Assembly: GCF_002858935.1 (NCBI RefSeq)
Contig: NZ_PJRT01000020.1
Coordinates: 62,001-126,000 of the forward strand
Source: Pantoea endophytica
GTDB taxonomy: Bacteria > Pseudomonadota > Gammaproteobacteria > Enterobacterales > Enterobacteriaceae
Reading direction: 5' to 3'
Length of the DNA stretch: 64,000 bases
The position numbers were made by a program, and so were the translations under genes. Under the pieces are notes generated by a model, which had not been told where the DNA came from, did not search any database, and saw only the letters and a program-made list of their open reading frames with translations. Shown here in pieces: positions 29,798-37,429 of the stretch (position 1 is the stretch's first letter; every line of letters begins with the position of its first letter).

Positions 29798-31138
29798 ATG
29801 AACGTATCTACTCAGGTTGCAGAACAACGTAAAGTGTTGGAACAGGCTGTCGCGCAGGCGTTGGAACTGGCAAAAGCCAGCACCGATGGCGCTGAAGTGG
29901 CGGTCACGAAAACCACCGGCATCGGCGTCAGTACCCGCTATGGCGAAGTGGAAAACGTCGAATTCAACAGCGATGGTGCGCTCGGCATCACCGTCTACCA
30001 TCAAAACCGAAAAGGCAGCGCTTCCTCCACCGATCTCAGCCCGGACGCGATCAAACGCACCGTGCAGGCGGCGATCGACATTGCGCGCTACACCTCGGTG
30101 GATCCATTTGGCGCACCGGCCGATCCCGATCTGCTGGCGTTTGACGCGCCGGATCTCGATCTCTACCATCCGTGGGAGATCGATGCCGATCGCGCTATCG
30201 AACTGGCCGCTCAGGCGGAACAAGCGTCGTTGCAGGCCGACAAGCGCATCATCAACACCGAAGGCGGCAGCTTCAACAGCCACGTTGGTATCAAAGTCTT
30301 TGGTAACAGCCACGGCATGTTGCAGAGCTACTGCTCCAGCCGCCATTCGCTCTCCAGCTGTGTGATTGCCGAGCAGGACGGCAATATGGAGCGCGATTAC
30401 GCGTATACCATTGGCCGCGCTTTTGACGATCTGAAAAGCCCGGAATGGGTTGGCGCCGAGTGCGCCCGCCGCACGCTGTCGCGTCTGGCACCGCGCAAGC
30501 TTTCGACCATGAAAGCGCCGGTGATCTTCGCGCCAGAAGTGGCGACCGGTTTGTTTGGTCATCTGGTGGGCATGATCAGCGGCAGCAGCGTATACCGCAA
30601 ATCGACCTTCCTGCTTGATTCGCTCGGTAAGCAGATTCTGCCCGAGTGGCTGACCATTAAAGAGCATCCGCACCTGCTGAAAGGCCTGGCATCCACGCCG
30701 TTCGACAGCGAAGGCGTGCGCACCCAATCGCGTGACATCATTAAAGATGGCGTGCTGCAGAACTGGCTGTTGACCAGCTACTCGGCGCGCAAGCTCGGCT
30801 TGCAGAGCACCGGCCACGCAGGCGGCATCCATAACTGGCGTATTGCCGGTCAGGGCCACAGCTTTGACGACCTGCTGAAGCAGATGGGCACCGGTTTAGT
30901 GGTAACCGAGATGATGGGCTCCAGCATCAACGGCATGACCGGCGACTATTCACGCGGCGCATCCGGGTTCTGGGTGGAAAACGGTGAGATTCAATATCCT
31001 GTGAGCGAGATCACAATCGCTGGTAACCTCAAGGAGATGTGGCTCAATATGGTAACCGTCGGTAACGACATTGAAACCCGCAGCAATATACAATGCGGTT
31101 CGGTGCTGCTGCCGGAGATGAAAATCGCCGGACAATAA
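29798..31138 (+). CDS. pmbA: PmbA/TldE, subunit of the TldD/TldE metalloprotease
   Basis: Non-metal-binding partner of TldD. The heterodimer digests unfolded peptides, matures microcin B17 and helps degrade the CcdA antitoxin in E. coli. The protein has 446 residues. Family segments are [32 protein letters not shown] and [20 protein letters not shown]. The HExxH zinc motif of TldD is absent, as expected for TldE. Divergent from darP, with a terminator after the stop. Confidence 0.96.
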   Translation: MNVSTQVAEQRKVLEQAVAQALELAKASTDGAEVAVTKTTGIGVSTRYGEVENVEFNSDGALGITVYHQNRKGSASSTDLSPDAIKRTVQAAIDIARYTSVDPFGAPADPDLLAFDAPDLDLYHPWEIDADRAIELAAQAEQASLQADKRIINTEGGSFNSHVGIKVFGNSHGMLQSYCSSRHSLSSCVIAEQDGNMERDYAYTIGRAFDDLKSPEWVGAECARRTLSRLAPRKLSTMKAPVIFAPEVATGLFGHLVGMISGSSVYRKSTFLLDSLGKQILPEWLTIKEHPHLLKGLASTPFDSEGVRTQSRDIIKDGVLQNWLLTSYSARKLGLQSTGHAGGIHNWRIAGQGHSFDDLLKQMGTGLVVTEMMGSSINGMTGDYSRGASGFWVENGEIQYPVSEITIAGNLKEMWLNMVTVGNDIETRSNIQCGSVLLPEMKIAGQ

Positions 31139-31154
31139 GAGTCATCGCTTTCTG

Positions 31155-31182
31155 AAAGCAGCCCGCAAGGCTGCTTTTTTTT
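31155..31182 (+). terminator. intrinsic terminator after pmbA
   Basis: Hairpin AAGCAGCC / GGCTGCTT followed by a run of eight T residues, 17 bases after the pmbA stop. Confidence 0.92.
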
Positions 31183-31210
31183 GGCCCGACAATAATAAAA
31201 GGACATACCA

Positions 31211-31600
31211 ATGCGTAATAAGCATGTGATTGCAGTGTTGTCGTTATCGCTGTTGTTCTCCTCGGCTAGCGTGTTTGCAGCCGATTTAGAAAAAGATATG
31301 GATGCGCTCAAAGATGGTCTGAGCGTGGTGAAGAAAACCTCTGACGCGCAGGAAATGCATACCGCGTTGGGCAAAATGCGTCAGGCGGCAACGGATGCTA
31401 AGCAATCCACGCCGGAAAAACTGGAAGGTCAGGCGGCCGATAGCGCGCAGATCAAGGATTATCACGCCGGTCTGGATTCGCTGATTGCCCAGATCGATGT
31501 GGTTGATCAGTTGGCGCAAGCCAACAAGCTGGACGAAGCCAAGGCCGAAGCGAAGAAACTGGAAGATATTCGCAACGCCAACCATAAGAAATTCCGCTGA
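31211..31600 (+). CDS. cybC: cytochrome b562
   Basis: Soluble periplasmic four-helix-bundle b-type cytochrome of 129 residues, physiological partner unknown. The signal peptide ends ASVFA, giving a mature protein that starts ADLEKDM. The heme ligands of E. coli cytochrome b562 are kept: Met at mature position 7 and His near the end (NANHKKFR). The gene is functional-looking here, whereas many E. coli K-12 strains carry a damaged copy. Last gene of the left synteny block. Confidence 0.95.
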   Translation: MRNKHVIAVLSLSLLFSSASVFAADLEKDMDALKDGLSVVKKTSDAQEMHTALGKMRQAATDAKQSTPEKLEGQAADSAQIKDYHAGLDSLIAQIDVVDQLAQANKLDEAKAEAKKLEDIRNANHKKFR

Positions 31601-31606
31601 TAACCC

Positions 31607-31630
31607 GGCCAGCCCCGTGGCTGGCCTTAT
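31607..31630 (+). terminator. probable terminator after cybC
   Basis: Hairpin GGCCAGCC / GGCTGGCC with a 4-base loop followed by TTATTCCT, six bases after the cybC stop. It would separate cybC from the accessory cluster. Confidence 0.75.
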
Positions 31631-31685
31631 TCCTCTTTGCTTTCTCTCCGTTTTAATCCGCCTAAATCCATCACTTCTCGCATTT

Positions 31686-31701
31686 TGTGACCGCTTTCGC
31701 A
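31686..31701 (+). promoter_or_regulatory. candidate CRP site before the accessory cluster
   Basis: TGTGA-N6-TCGCA matches the CRP consensus TGTGA-N6-TCACA with one mismatch. It lies ~170 bases before the first gene of the cluster, consistent with catabolite control of a sugar-acid pathway. The inference rests on this single site. Confidence 0.5.
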
Positions 31702-31742
31702 CACTTCGTGCGTCCTGAGATCTGGCGCACACTCGCCCGCGG

Positions 31743-31763
31743 GATTTCCACTTTGAGGTGGAA
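31743..31763 (+). promoter_or_regulatory. operator-like inverted repeat before the accessory cluster
   Basis: TTTCCAC-TTTGAG-GTGGAAA is a perfect inverted repeat with 7-base arms, ~90 bases before the first cluster gene. It is the best candidate for the binding site of the PRD regulator at 37430. A smaller repeat, CGCAC-ACTTC-GTGCG, lies at about 31698-31712. Confidence 0.45.
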
Positions 31764-31853
31764 AAGTTGCGACTCAACAGCCTCAAGGGGAAAGCGTACT
31801 TTCTTATCAACGAGAAATATCTGTAATTGTCCGCTGTAAACAGGAGTAACAAG

Positions 31854-32192
31854 GTGAGGAGTGAAGCTGTCCCGCTGAAACAGAGCACGCCGGAAGCGAT
31901 CCAGGCGCTGGCGGATAAGGTGTTAAGCCAAATTGCAGCGATCTACGCCGCACATCATATCGAAGCCAACGCCGTGCAGCATCAGATGCTGGCTTCGCAT
32001 GTCCGGGCGATGGCATCGCGCTCTTTAACGGGTGAAGCGCTACCGGAAGTAGAAGCTGAGCTGTTTGAAGATATCTCGCCGGAAACCATGGCGCTGGCGC
32101 AGCAGGTGGTGGATCTGTTTGGCAATCTGCCCAAAGAGGAAGCCTGGTTGTTGTCCGTCCATATCGAAGTGGCGAAATCGAACGAAGCATAA
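31854..32192 (+). CDS. small stand-alone PRD domain protein (EF_0829/AHA_3910-type family)
   Basis: 112-residue protein that is essentially one PTS-regulation domain. Histidines fall at ~34, 35, 43 and 49 (AHHIEANAVQHQMLASHVRA), with another near the end (LLSVHIEVAK), the spacing of PRD phospho-acceptor sites. In regulators such domains are phosphorylated by PTS proteins; a free PRD is unusual. The GTG at 31854 has AGGAG seven bases upstream and is preferred to a TTG 27 bases earlier. First gene of the nine-gene cluster, 18 bases before the SFCGS gene. Family identity is from recall of the conserved Enterococcus/Aeromonas cluster. Confidence 0.8.
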   Translation: MRSEAVPLKQSTPEAIQALADKVLSQIAAIYAAHHIEANAVQHQMLASHVRAMASRSLTGEALPEVEAELFEDISPETMALAQQVVDLFGNLPKEEAWLLSVHIEVAKSNEA

Positions 32193-32209
32193 ATTGCGAG
32201 GAATTGAAC

Positions 32210-32566
32210 ATGGTAACTGTAGTGATTGGCGATCGTCTGGGTAAAGGTCAGAAAGTAGCAGCGGGCATCGAGAAAGCCGGTGGTCGTGCGGTGGTGGTGC
32301 CAGGCGTGGCAGCCGACATGAAGCTGGGCGATGTGATGAAAGCGGAAAACGCCGACTTCGGTATCTCCTTCTGCGGCAGCGGCGGTGCCGGTGCGATTAC
32401 CGCGCAGAACAAATATGGCTACAAAGCCAAACACGGGATGCGTTCGATTGACGAAGGCGTTACCGCCATCAATGAAGGTGCCACCGTGCTGGGCTTCGGC
32501 TTTATGGATAAAGAAGAGCTGGGTGAGCGTCTGGTGCAGGCCTGGACTAAAAAACACGGCAGCTAA
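32210..32566 (+). CDS. glycine-rich SFCGS family protein, function unknown
   Basis: 118-residue cytoplasmic protein of a rare conserved family (EF_0830/AHA_3911 type). It begins with a beta-strand and glycine-rich turn (MVTVVIGDRLGKGQKVAAGI) and carries the signature ISFCGSGGAGAIT with Cys at 55. The Cys at the end of a strand before a Gly/Ser loop recalls the phospho-cysteine loop of PTS EIIB domains, but no homology is proved. A second glycine patch, GATVLGFGFMDKEEL, follows. The ATG at 32210 has GAGG upstream. The DUF4312 gene starts 2 bases after its stop. Confidence 0.82.
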   Translation: MVTVVIGDRLGKGQKVAAGIEKAGGRAVVVPGVAADMKLGDVMKAENADFGISFCGSGGAGAITAQNKYGYKAKHGMRSIDEGVTAINEGATVLGFGFMDKEELGERLVQAWTKKHGS

Positions 32567-32568
32567 GT

Positions 32569-32865
32569 ATGAAACAGCAATACGAGACGCAGGTAACGGT
32601 GCAGGGCAAAGGCGACAGTAAAGCAAAAGCCTTTGCCGATGCGCTCAGCAAGGTGCAGCAGCAAGTGCTGCGCACCAGCCAAAAGATTCTGTTGCGCATT
32701 GAACCCATAGATGTGCGGGTGCTGCGCGCGCAGGAGAGCGTGCGCAAGGAAAAATTCTTGTTCTTCTTCCTCGCGCGTGAGCGACGGAATTACAGCGTTG
32801 AGCTGAACATTACCGTTAGCGTCACTGTGATCGACACCGACAAGGTGGACTTCATAGAGACTTAA
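32569..32865 (+). CDS. DUF4312 family protein, function unknown
   Basis: 98-residue soluble protein of the EF_0831/AHA_3912 type. The N-terminal half (QYETQVTVQGKGDSKAKAFA) is followed by a helix (ADALSKVQQQVLRTS) and a beta-rich, charged C-terminal half (NYSVELNITVSVTVIDTDKV). No catalytic motif is visible. Always found, as far as I recall, with the SFCGS, DUF4311 and DUF4310 genes, so it is probably a subunit of one complex. It starts 2 bases after the SFCGS gene. Confidence 0.8.
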   Translation: MKQQYETQVTVQGKGDSKAKAFADALSKVQQQVLRTSQKILLRIEPIDVRVLRAQESVRKEKFLFFFLARERRNYSVELNITVSVTVIDTDKVDFIET

Positions 32866-32892
32866 TAAAAACGACAACAAGGGTACGACGAC

Positions 32893-33669
32893 ATGTTTTT
32901 AATCATTTTGTTTAAGTCGTTAATCATTGGCGGATTGGTTGGCGTCGGGGTGGGAGCGGGCGCAGCGCGCATGTTCCACGCACCGACCACACAAGGTATG
33001 GGCGCGTTCCGTACCTTGGGAGAACTCAATTCCTGTGAAGGCGATCCGGCATCGCACTTCTCCTTTGGTCTCGGCTTCTTCTTTAACGCCTGGGCATCAT
33101 CCGTGGCAGCGGGTTCCTTCACGCAGGACGTCGATCACCGCATTTTGCCGAACTGGGGCGCGGCGGCACTGATGGTGAAAAACCGCAACGTGGCGGAAAC
33201 GCTGCACAACCCGAAACGCATGGCGATTGCCTGCGGCATCATCGGCATGATTGTGGTGGCCTTCCTTAACAGCACGGCGTCTGCGGTTCCGGCGGCGCTG
33301 CAGGTTACCGCAGTAAAAGTGCTGGTGCCGGCGGCTAACCTGCTGGTGAATACCGTGATGCCAGTGATCTTCTGGCTGGCAGCGATTGATGCCGGTAAGA
33401 AATCTGGCTTCTGGGCCACCATTTTTGGCGGTCTGGCGCAGCTGATCATGGGTAACGCCGTACCGGGTTTGGTGCTGGGCATCCTGATCGGTAAGGGTGT
33501 GGAAGAGAGCGGCTGGAACAAAGTCACCAAGGTGATGATGTTTGCCATCGTGCTGCTGTTTGCCTTGAGCGGCTTCTTCCGCGGTTTCGATCTGAAACTG
33601 CTGCAATCCTTCCAGCTAGGTATTCCGGGCTGGCTGGATATGATCCACAACAGCGTCAGCGGCAAATAA
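32893..33669 (+). CDS. DUF4311 family membrane protein, putative transporter subunit
   Basis: 258-residue integral membrane protein of the EF_0832/AHA_3913 type. Hydrophobic segments lie near residues 3-25, 55-80, 112-130, 145-165, 170-200 and 212-232. Conserved loops include GELNSCEGDPASHFSFGLGF and FFNAWASSVAAGSFTQDVDH, the latter rich in residues that could line a substrate path. No known transporter signature was recognised. With DUF4310 it would form the membrane part of the cluster's uptake system. The next gene starts 12 bases after its stop. Confidence 0.82.
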   Translation: MFLIILFKSLIIGGLVGVGVGAGAARMFHAPTTQGMGAFRTLGELNSCEGDPASHFSFGLGFFFNAWASSVAAGSFTQDVDHRILPNWGAAALMVKNRNVAETLHNPKRMAIACGIIGMIVVAFLNSTASAVPAALQVTAVKVLVPAANLLVNTVMPVIFWLAAIDAGKKSGFWATIFGGLAQLIMGNAVPGLVLGILIGKGVEESGWNKVTKVMMFAIVLLFALSGFFRGFDLKLLQSFQLGIPGWLDMIHNSVSGK

Positions 33670-33681
33670 GGAGCCATCAGC

Positions 33682-34329
33682 ATGAACGAGAACGAAAACA
33701 AAGGGTTCTGGTACGCCGACTGGTCTTTCCCGATTTTTGTTGGCCTGCTCTCCTCCGGCGTATTTGCCGGTACGCACATGTATTACCTGTACGGCATTGG
33801 TGCTTTTAACGAAGTGGCGTTTGTCTCGATGCTGCGCTCCGGTATGGAAACCGGCGTGTATGGCGCGGTGGCGGCGTTTGGTGCCAGCTTCCTGTTTGCA
33901 CGCATTATCGAAGGTTCGCTGGTGGGGATTCTCGATATTGGCGGCGCGATCCAGACCGGCGTCGGCCTCGGCGTGCCTGCGCTGCTGCTCGGTGCCGGCA
34001 TTGTGTTCCCGGTCGCCAACTTTGCCGCATCGCTGGCTACGGGTTTGGTGGTGGGCTTAGCGATAGGTTATCTGATCATCCTGGCGCGTAAGTTCACCAT
34101 CAACCAGAGCGACTCAACCTACGGCGCAGACGTGATGATGGGCGCGGGTAACGCATCGGGCCGTTTCCTCGGGCCGCTGATTATCCTTTCTGCCATGGCG
34201 GCGTCGATTCCCATTGGTCTCGGTTCGCTGGTGGGCGCGCTGCTGTTCTACCTGTGGAATAAGCCTATTACCGGCGGCGCGATTTTGGGCGCGATGGTGT
34301 TGGGTGCGATGTTCCCAATCTCACTCTGA
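33682..34329 (+). CDS. DUF4310 family membrane protein, putative transporter subunit
   Basis: 215-residue integral membrane protein of the EF_0833/AHA_3914 type with about six hydrophobic segments. Residues 14-35 (PIFVGLLSSGVFAGTHMYYL) form the first. Gly-rich re-entrant-looking stretches follow (ILDIGGAIQTGVGLGVPALL, and ADVMMGAGNASGRFLGPLII). Its size and layout recall a PTS EIIC half, but no homology can be shown by eye. It is followed by 103 bases with two hairpins before the enzyme genes, so the uptake and enzyme parts may be separately tuned. Confidence 0.82.
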   Translation: MNENENKGFWYADWSFPIFVGLLSSGVFAGTHMYYLYGIGAFNEVAFVSMLRSGMETGVYGAVAAFGASFLFARIIEGSLVGILDIGGAIQTGVGLGVPALLLGAGIVFPVANFAASLATGLVVGLAIGYLIILARKFTINQSDSTYGADVMMGAGNASGRFLGPLIILSAMAASIPIGLGSLVGALLFYLWNKPITGGAILGAMVLGAMFPISL

Positions 34330-34335
34330 TACCGA

Positions 34336-34403
34336 TGTGCGGCCATATGGCTGCACATATCCGTAGCGGCGCCATTTATTGCGCGATAAATCACGCCGCT
34401 ACG
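34336..34403. repeat. two palindromes inside the accessory cluster
   Basis: First a perfect hairpin TGTGCGGCCAT / ATGGCTGCACA (34336-34357, one G-T pair). Then CGTAGCGGCG / CGCCGCTACG at 34362-34403, with AT-rich inner arms (ATTTAT / ATAAAT). The second shares its AGCGGCGC core with the palindrome after cysQ. It lies 30 bases before the amidohydrolase start and could act as a processing or attenuation site that sets the ratio of transporter to enzyme mRNA. Confidence 0.7.
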
Positions 34404-34432
34404 AAATGAGCGTTTGTATGTGAGGAGTAAGC

Positions 34433-35566
34433 ATGTTTGATCTGATTCTGCGCCGCGCACGTCTGTGCGACGAACAGCTGGTGGATATTGCTATCCAGCA
34501 CGGCAAAATTGCCGCCGTCGGCGAGGTGAGTGGTCCGGCACAGCAGGAGCGCGATCTTGCCGGACGTTACTATATCAGCGCTGGCTGGATTGATAGCCAC
34601 GTGCACTGTTATCCCCAATCCCCGATTTATCACGACGACGCCGACACCATTGGCATGGCGCAAGGCGTCACCACGGTGGTGGATGCCGGCAGCACCGGCG
34701 CTGACGACATCGACGACTTTTATCAGCTCACGCGTTCGGCTACCACCGAAGTACGCGCGCTGATCAACATTTCACGCACCGGCATTGTGACGCAAAACGA
34801 GCTGGCCGATATGGCGCAGATTGATGGCGATGCGGTGGTGCAGGCGGTGAAACGCCGTCCCGACTTTATCGTTGGCCTGAAAGCGCGCATGAGCAGCAGC
34901 GTGGTGGGCGAGAACGGCATTCAGCCGCTGGTGCGGGCCAAGGCGATTCAGCAGGCAGCCGGAAACTTGCCGCTGATGGTGCACATTGGCAACAATCCGC
35001 CAGTGCTGGAAGAGATCGCCGATCTGCTGACCTCCGGCGACATCATTACCCACTGCTTTAACGGCAAGCCGAACCGTATCTTGTCACCGCAGGGCGAACT
35101 GAAAGCGGCGGTGAAAAATGCCATCGCGCGCGGCGTGAAGCTGGATATCGGCCACGGCGGCGCCAGCTTCAGTTTTGAGGTGGCGCGTCAGGCGATTGCG
35201 CAGGGCATTCTGCCCGACACCATCAGCTCCGACATTTACTGTCGTAACCGCATCAACGGCCCGGTGCATAGCCTGGCGCACGTGATGTCGAAATTCTTCA
35301 GCATTGGCATGACGCTGCCGCAAATCGTCGAGTGCGTCACCGTTAATGCCGCTGCTGGCCTGCGTCTGGCGGGCAAAGGGCGCTTGACCGCCGGTTATGA
35401 CGCCGACCTGACCATTTTTACCGTCAAAGAGGAAGCCTGCCCGTTCGTTGATGCTGAAGGCGAACGGGTATTAGGTGAACAACATATTCTGCCGCTGGCC
35501 GTGGTTATCGCCGGTCACTGGCATCTGACTGATGAAGGGAAAGCGAATCATGTCTTCGATCTATGA
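34433..35566 (+). CDS. metal-dependent amidohydrolase (dihydroorotase-like deacetylase, EF_0837/AHA_3915 type)
   Basis: 377-residue enzyme of the amidohydrolase superfamily. All ligands of a binuclear metal centre are visible: H56 and H58 (DSHVH), a bridging lysine K150 (GLKARMSS), H184 (MVHIGN), H207 (ITHCFNG) and D267 (ISSDIY). This points to hydrolysis of an amide, N-acyl or N-carbamoyl group. In the cluster context it would free the 2-amino group of an N-substituted sugar acid before ammonia elimination. GAGGAG precedes the ATG. Its end overlaps the next gene by 17 bases. Annotation as dihydroorotase would be misleading. Confidence 0.88.
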   Translation: MFDLILRRARLCDEQLVDIAIQHGKIAAVGEVSGPAQQERDLAGRYYISAGWIDSHVHCYPQSPIYHDDADTIGMAQGVTTVVDAGSTGADDIDDFYQLTRSATTEVRALINISRTGIVTQNELADMAQIDGDAVVQAVKRRPDFIVGLKARMSSSVVGENGIQPLVRAKAIQQAAGNLPLMVHIGNNPPVLEEIADLLTSGDIITHCFNGKPNRILSPQGELKAAVKNAIARGVKLDIGHGGASFSFEVARQAIAQGILPDTISSDIYCRNRINGPVHSLAHVMSKFFSIGMTLPQIVECVTVNAAAGLRLAGKGRLTAGYDADLTIFTVKEEACPFVDAEGERVLGEQHILPLAVVIAGHWHLTDEGKANHVFDL

Positions 35567-36671
35567 AAAATATGACCTGAAACAGGTCATCAACGCCTCG
35601 GGCCGCATGACCATTCTCGGCGTCTCCACGCCGTCTGCGGATGTGGTGGATACCGTCAGCTACGGTCTGAATCACTATTTCGAGATGAAAGATCTGGTCA
35701 ACAAGACCGGCGCTTACATCGCCAAACTGCTGGATGTGGAGAGCGCGGTGGTGGTGTCGTGCGCCTCAGCGGGCATTGCGCAGAGCGTGGCGGCGGTGAT
35801 TGTTAAAGATAACGACTGGCTGCTGGAGAACCTGCACGCCGCGCCGCTCAGCGTGCCGCACGATATCGTGGTGCCAAAAGGGCACAACGTGAACTTCGGC
35901 GCGCCGGTTGGCACGATGGTGGCGCTGGGCGGCGGGCGTTTGATCGAAGCCGGTTACAGCAACGAATGTTCGCCAGAGCAGTTGGCGGCGGCAATCACGC
36001 CGACCACGGCGGCGCTGATGTACATCAAATCGCACCACTGCGTGCAGAAAAGCCATCTTAGCGTGGAGCAGGCAGCGGTAGTGGCGCGCAAGCACGGCAT
36101 TCCACTGATCGTTGATGCGGCAGCGGAAGAAGATTTGCAGTGCTACTACCAAATGGGCGCGGATCTGGTGATTTACAGCGGCGCCAAGGCGATTGAAGGG
36201 CCGACCAGCGGCTTAGTGATTGGTCGCACGCAATACGTTGAGTGGGTGAAGCGTCAGAGCAACGGCATTGGCCGCGCGATGAAAGTCGGCAAAGAGGGCA
36301 TTCTCGGCCTGACGCAGGCGATTGAAAACTATCTGGTGCAGCCAAAAACCACCGGCGCCGAGATGGTGGCCAACATGACGCCGTTTATCGACAACCTCAA
36401 CACGCTGAACGGCGTCACCGCCCGCGTGGTGTGGGATGCCGCCGGACGCGATATTGCGCGTGCCGAGATCAAGTTTGATGAAGCGGTCACCGGCTGGCCG
36501 ACTGGCGAACTGGTGCAGGCGCTGAAAACTGGCGACATCGCCATCTATTTCCGTGGCTACAAAGCCAACGAAGGCATTATCGAAGCCGATGTGCGCAGCG
36601 TTAGCGCCGATCAGCTGCACATCATCTTTAGCGCTATTCAGGCGTTGATCAGCGGAGGAAAACGCGCATGA
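35550..36671 (+). CDS. DgaE-family PLP-dependent ammonia lyase (SelA-like fold)
   Basis: 373-residue fold-type I PLP enzyme related to selenocysteine synthase SelA. The Schiff-base lysine lies at ~213 in YSGAKAIEGPTSGLVIG; the PLP-binding Asp is in IVDAAAEEDL. Salmonella DgaE converts D-glucosaminate 6-phosphate to 2-keto-3-deoxy-6-phosphogluconate plus ammonia; the same chemistry is inferred here. The ATG at 35550 (MSSIYEKYDL) fits DgaE starts and has AAGGGA upstream; an ATG six codons earlier is possible. It is translationally linked to both neighbours: 17-base overlap before and ATGA overlap after. Confidence 0.88.
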   Translation: MSSIYEKYDLKQVINASGRMTILGVSTPSADVVDTVSYGLNHYFEMKDLVNKTGAYIAKLLDVESAVVVSCASAGIAQSVAAVIVKDNDWLLENLHAAPLSVPHDIVVPKGHNVNFGAPVGTMVALGGGRLIEAGYSNECSPEQLAAAITPTTAALMYIKSHHCVQKSHLSVEQAAVVARKHGIPLIVDAAAEEDLQCYYQMGADLVIYSGAKAIEGPTSGLVIGRTQYVEWVKRQSNGIGRAMKVGKEGILGLTQAIENYLVQPKTTGAEMVANMTPFIDNLNTLNGVTARVVWDAAGRDIARAEIKFDEAVTGWPTGELVQALKTGDIAIYFRGYKANEGIIEADVRSVSADQLHIIFSAIQALISGGKRA

Positions 36672-37405
36672 GTCTGAACCCGAATTTCTATCAGGATCGC
36701 CTGTGCCTTAACGTGCTGGCCGGTTCGAAGCAGAACGCCAAAGCGATCTGGCAGGCGGCTGAAGGTCATGTGCTGGTGGGCGTGCTGTCAAAAAACTACG
36801 CCAGCAACGAAGAAGCCATTGCCGATATGCGCGAGTATGCGGCGCTGATCGACAATGCGTTATCCGTGGGTTTGGGCGCGGGCGATCCCAACCAGTCAGC
36901 GATGGTGAGTGAGATCTCGGCGGTGCTGCAACCGCAGCACGTCAATCAGGTCTTCACCGGCGTGGCGACCAGCCGTGCGCTGCTCGGCCAGAATCAAACC
37001 GTGGTAAATGGTTTGATTTCACCGACCGGCACGCCGGGCCTGGTGAAAATCTCCACCGGACCGCGCAGCTCGAAGAACGCCGACGCGATTGTACCGATCG
37101 ACAGCGCCATCGCCATGTTGCAGGACATGGGCGGCAGCTCGGTGAAATACTTTCCGATGGGCGGCCTGAAAGCGGTAAATGAGTATCGCGCGGTGGCGGA
37201 AGCCTGCGCGCGTCACGACTTCTGGCTGGAACCCACCGGCGGCATCGATCTCAATAACTTCGAAGAGATTGTGCGTATTGCGCTCGATGCAGGCGTTAGC
37301 AAAGTGATCCCGCACGTTTACAGTTCGATTATCGATAGCGCAAGCGGCGACACGCGCATTGACGATGTACGTCAGCTTCTGGCAACGTGCAAGAAACTGC
37401 TGTAA
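36668..37405 (+). CDS. DgaF-family KDGP aldolase
   Basis: 245-residue class I aldolase of the EF_0839/AHA_3917 (DgaF) type. It cleaves 2-keto-3-deoxy-6-phosphogluconate to pyruvate and glyceraldehyde 3-phosphate. The Schiff-base lysine is K160 in SSVKYFPMGGLKAVNEY; the barrel phosphate site fits EPTGGIDLNNFEEI. The start overlaps the DgaE-type gene by four bases (ATGA), so the two steps of the pathway are made together. It stands 24 bases before the regulator gene. Confidence 0.88.
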   Translation: MSLNPNFYQDRLCLNVLAGSKQNAKAIWQAAEGHVLVGVLSKNYASNEEAIADMREYAALIDNALSVGLGAGDPNQSAMVSEISAVLQPQHVNQVFTGVATSRALLGQNQTVVNGLISPTGTPGLVKISTGPRSSKNADAIVPIDSAIAMLQDMGGSSVKYFPMGGLKAVNEYRAVAEACARHDFWLEPTGGIDLNNFEEIVRIALDAGVSKVIPHVYSSIIDSASGDTRIDDVRQLLATCKKLL

Positions 37406-37429
37406 CAAATGAGTAACAGGTGAGGCTCC

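Noticed and set aside
29783..30859. Long minus-strand open frame (358 residues) opposite pmbA
   Set aside because: Fully covered by the conserved pmbA gene; no domain or start signal.
34433..35566. Dihydroorotase of pyrimidine synthesis
   Set aside because: The amidohydrolase metal motifs are generic to the superfamily and the context is amino-sugar-acid breakdown; no pyrimidine gene is near.
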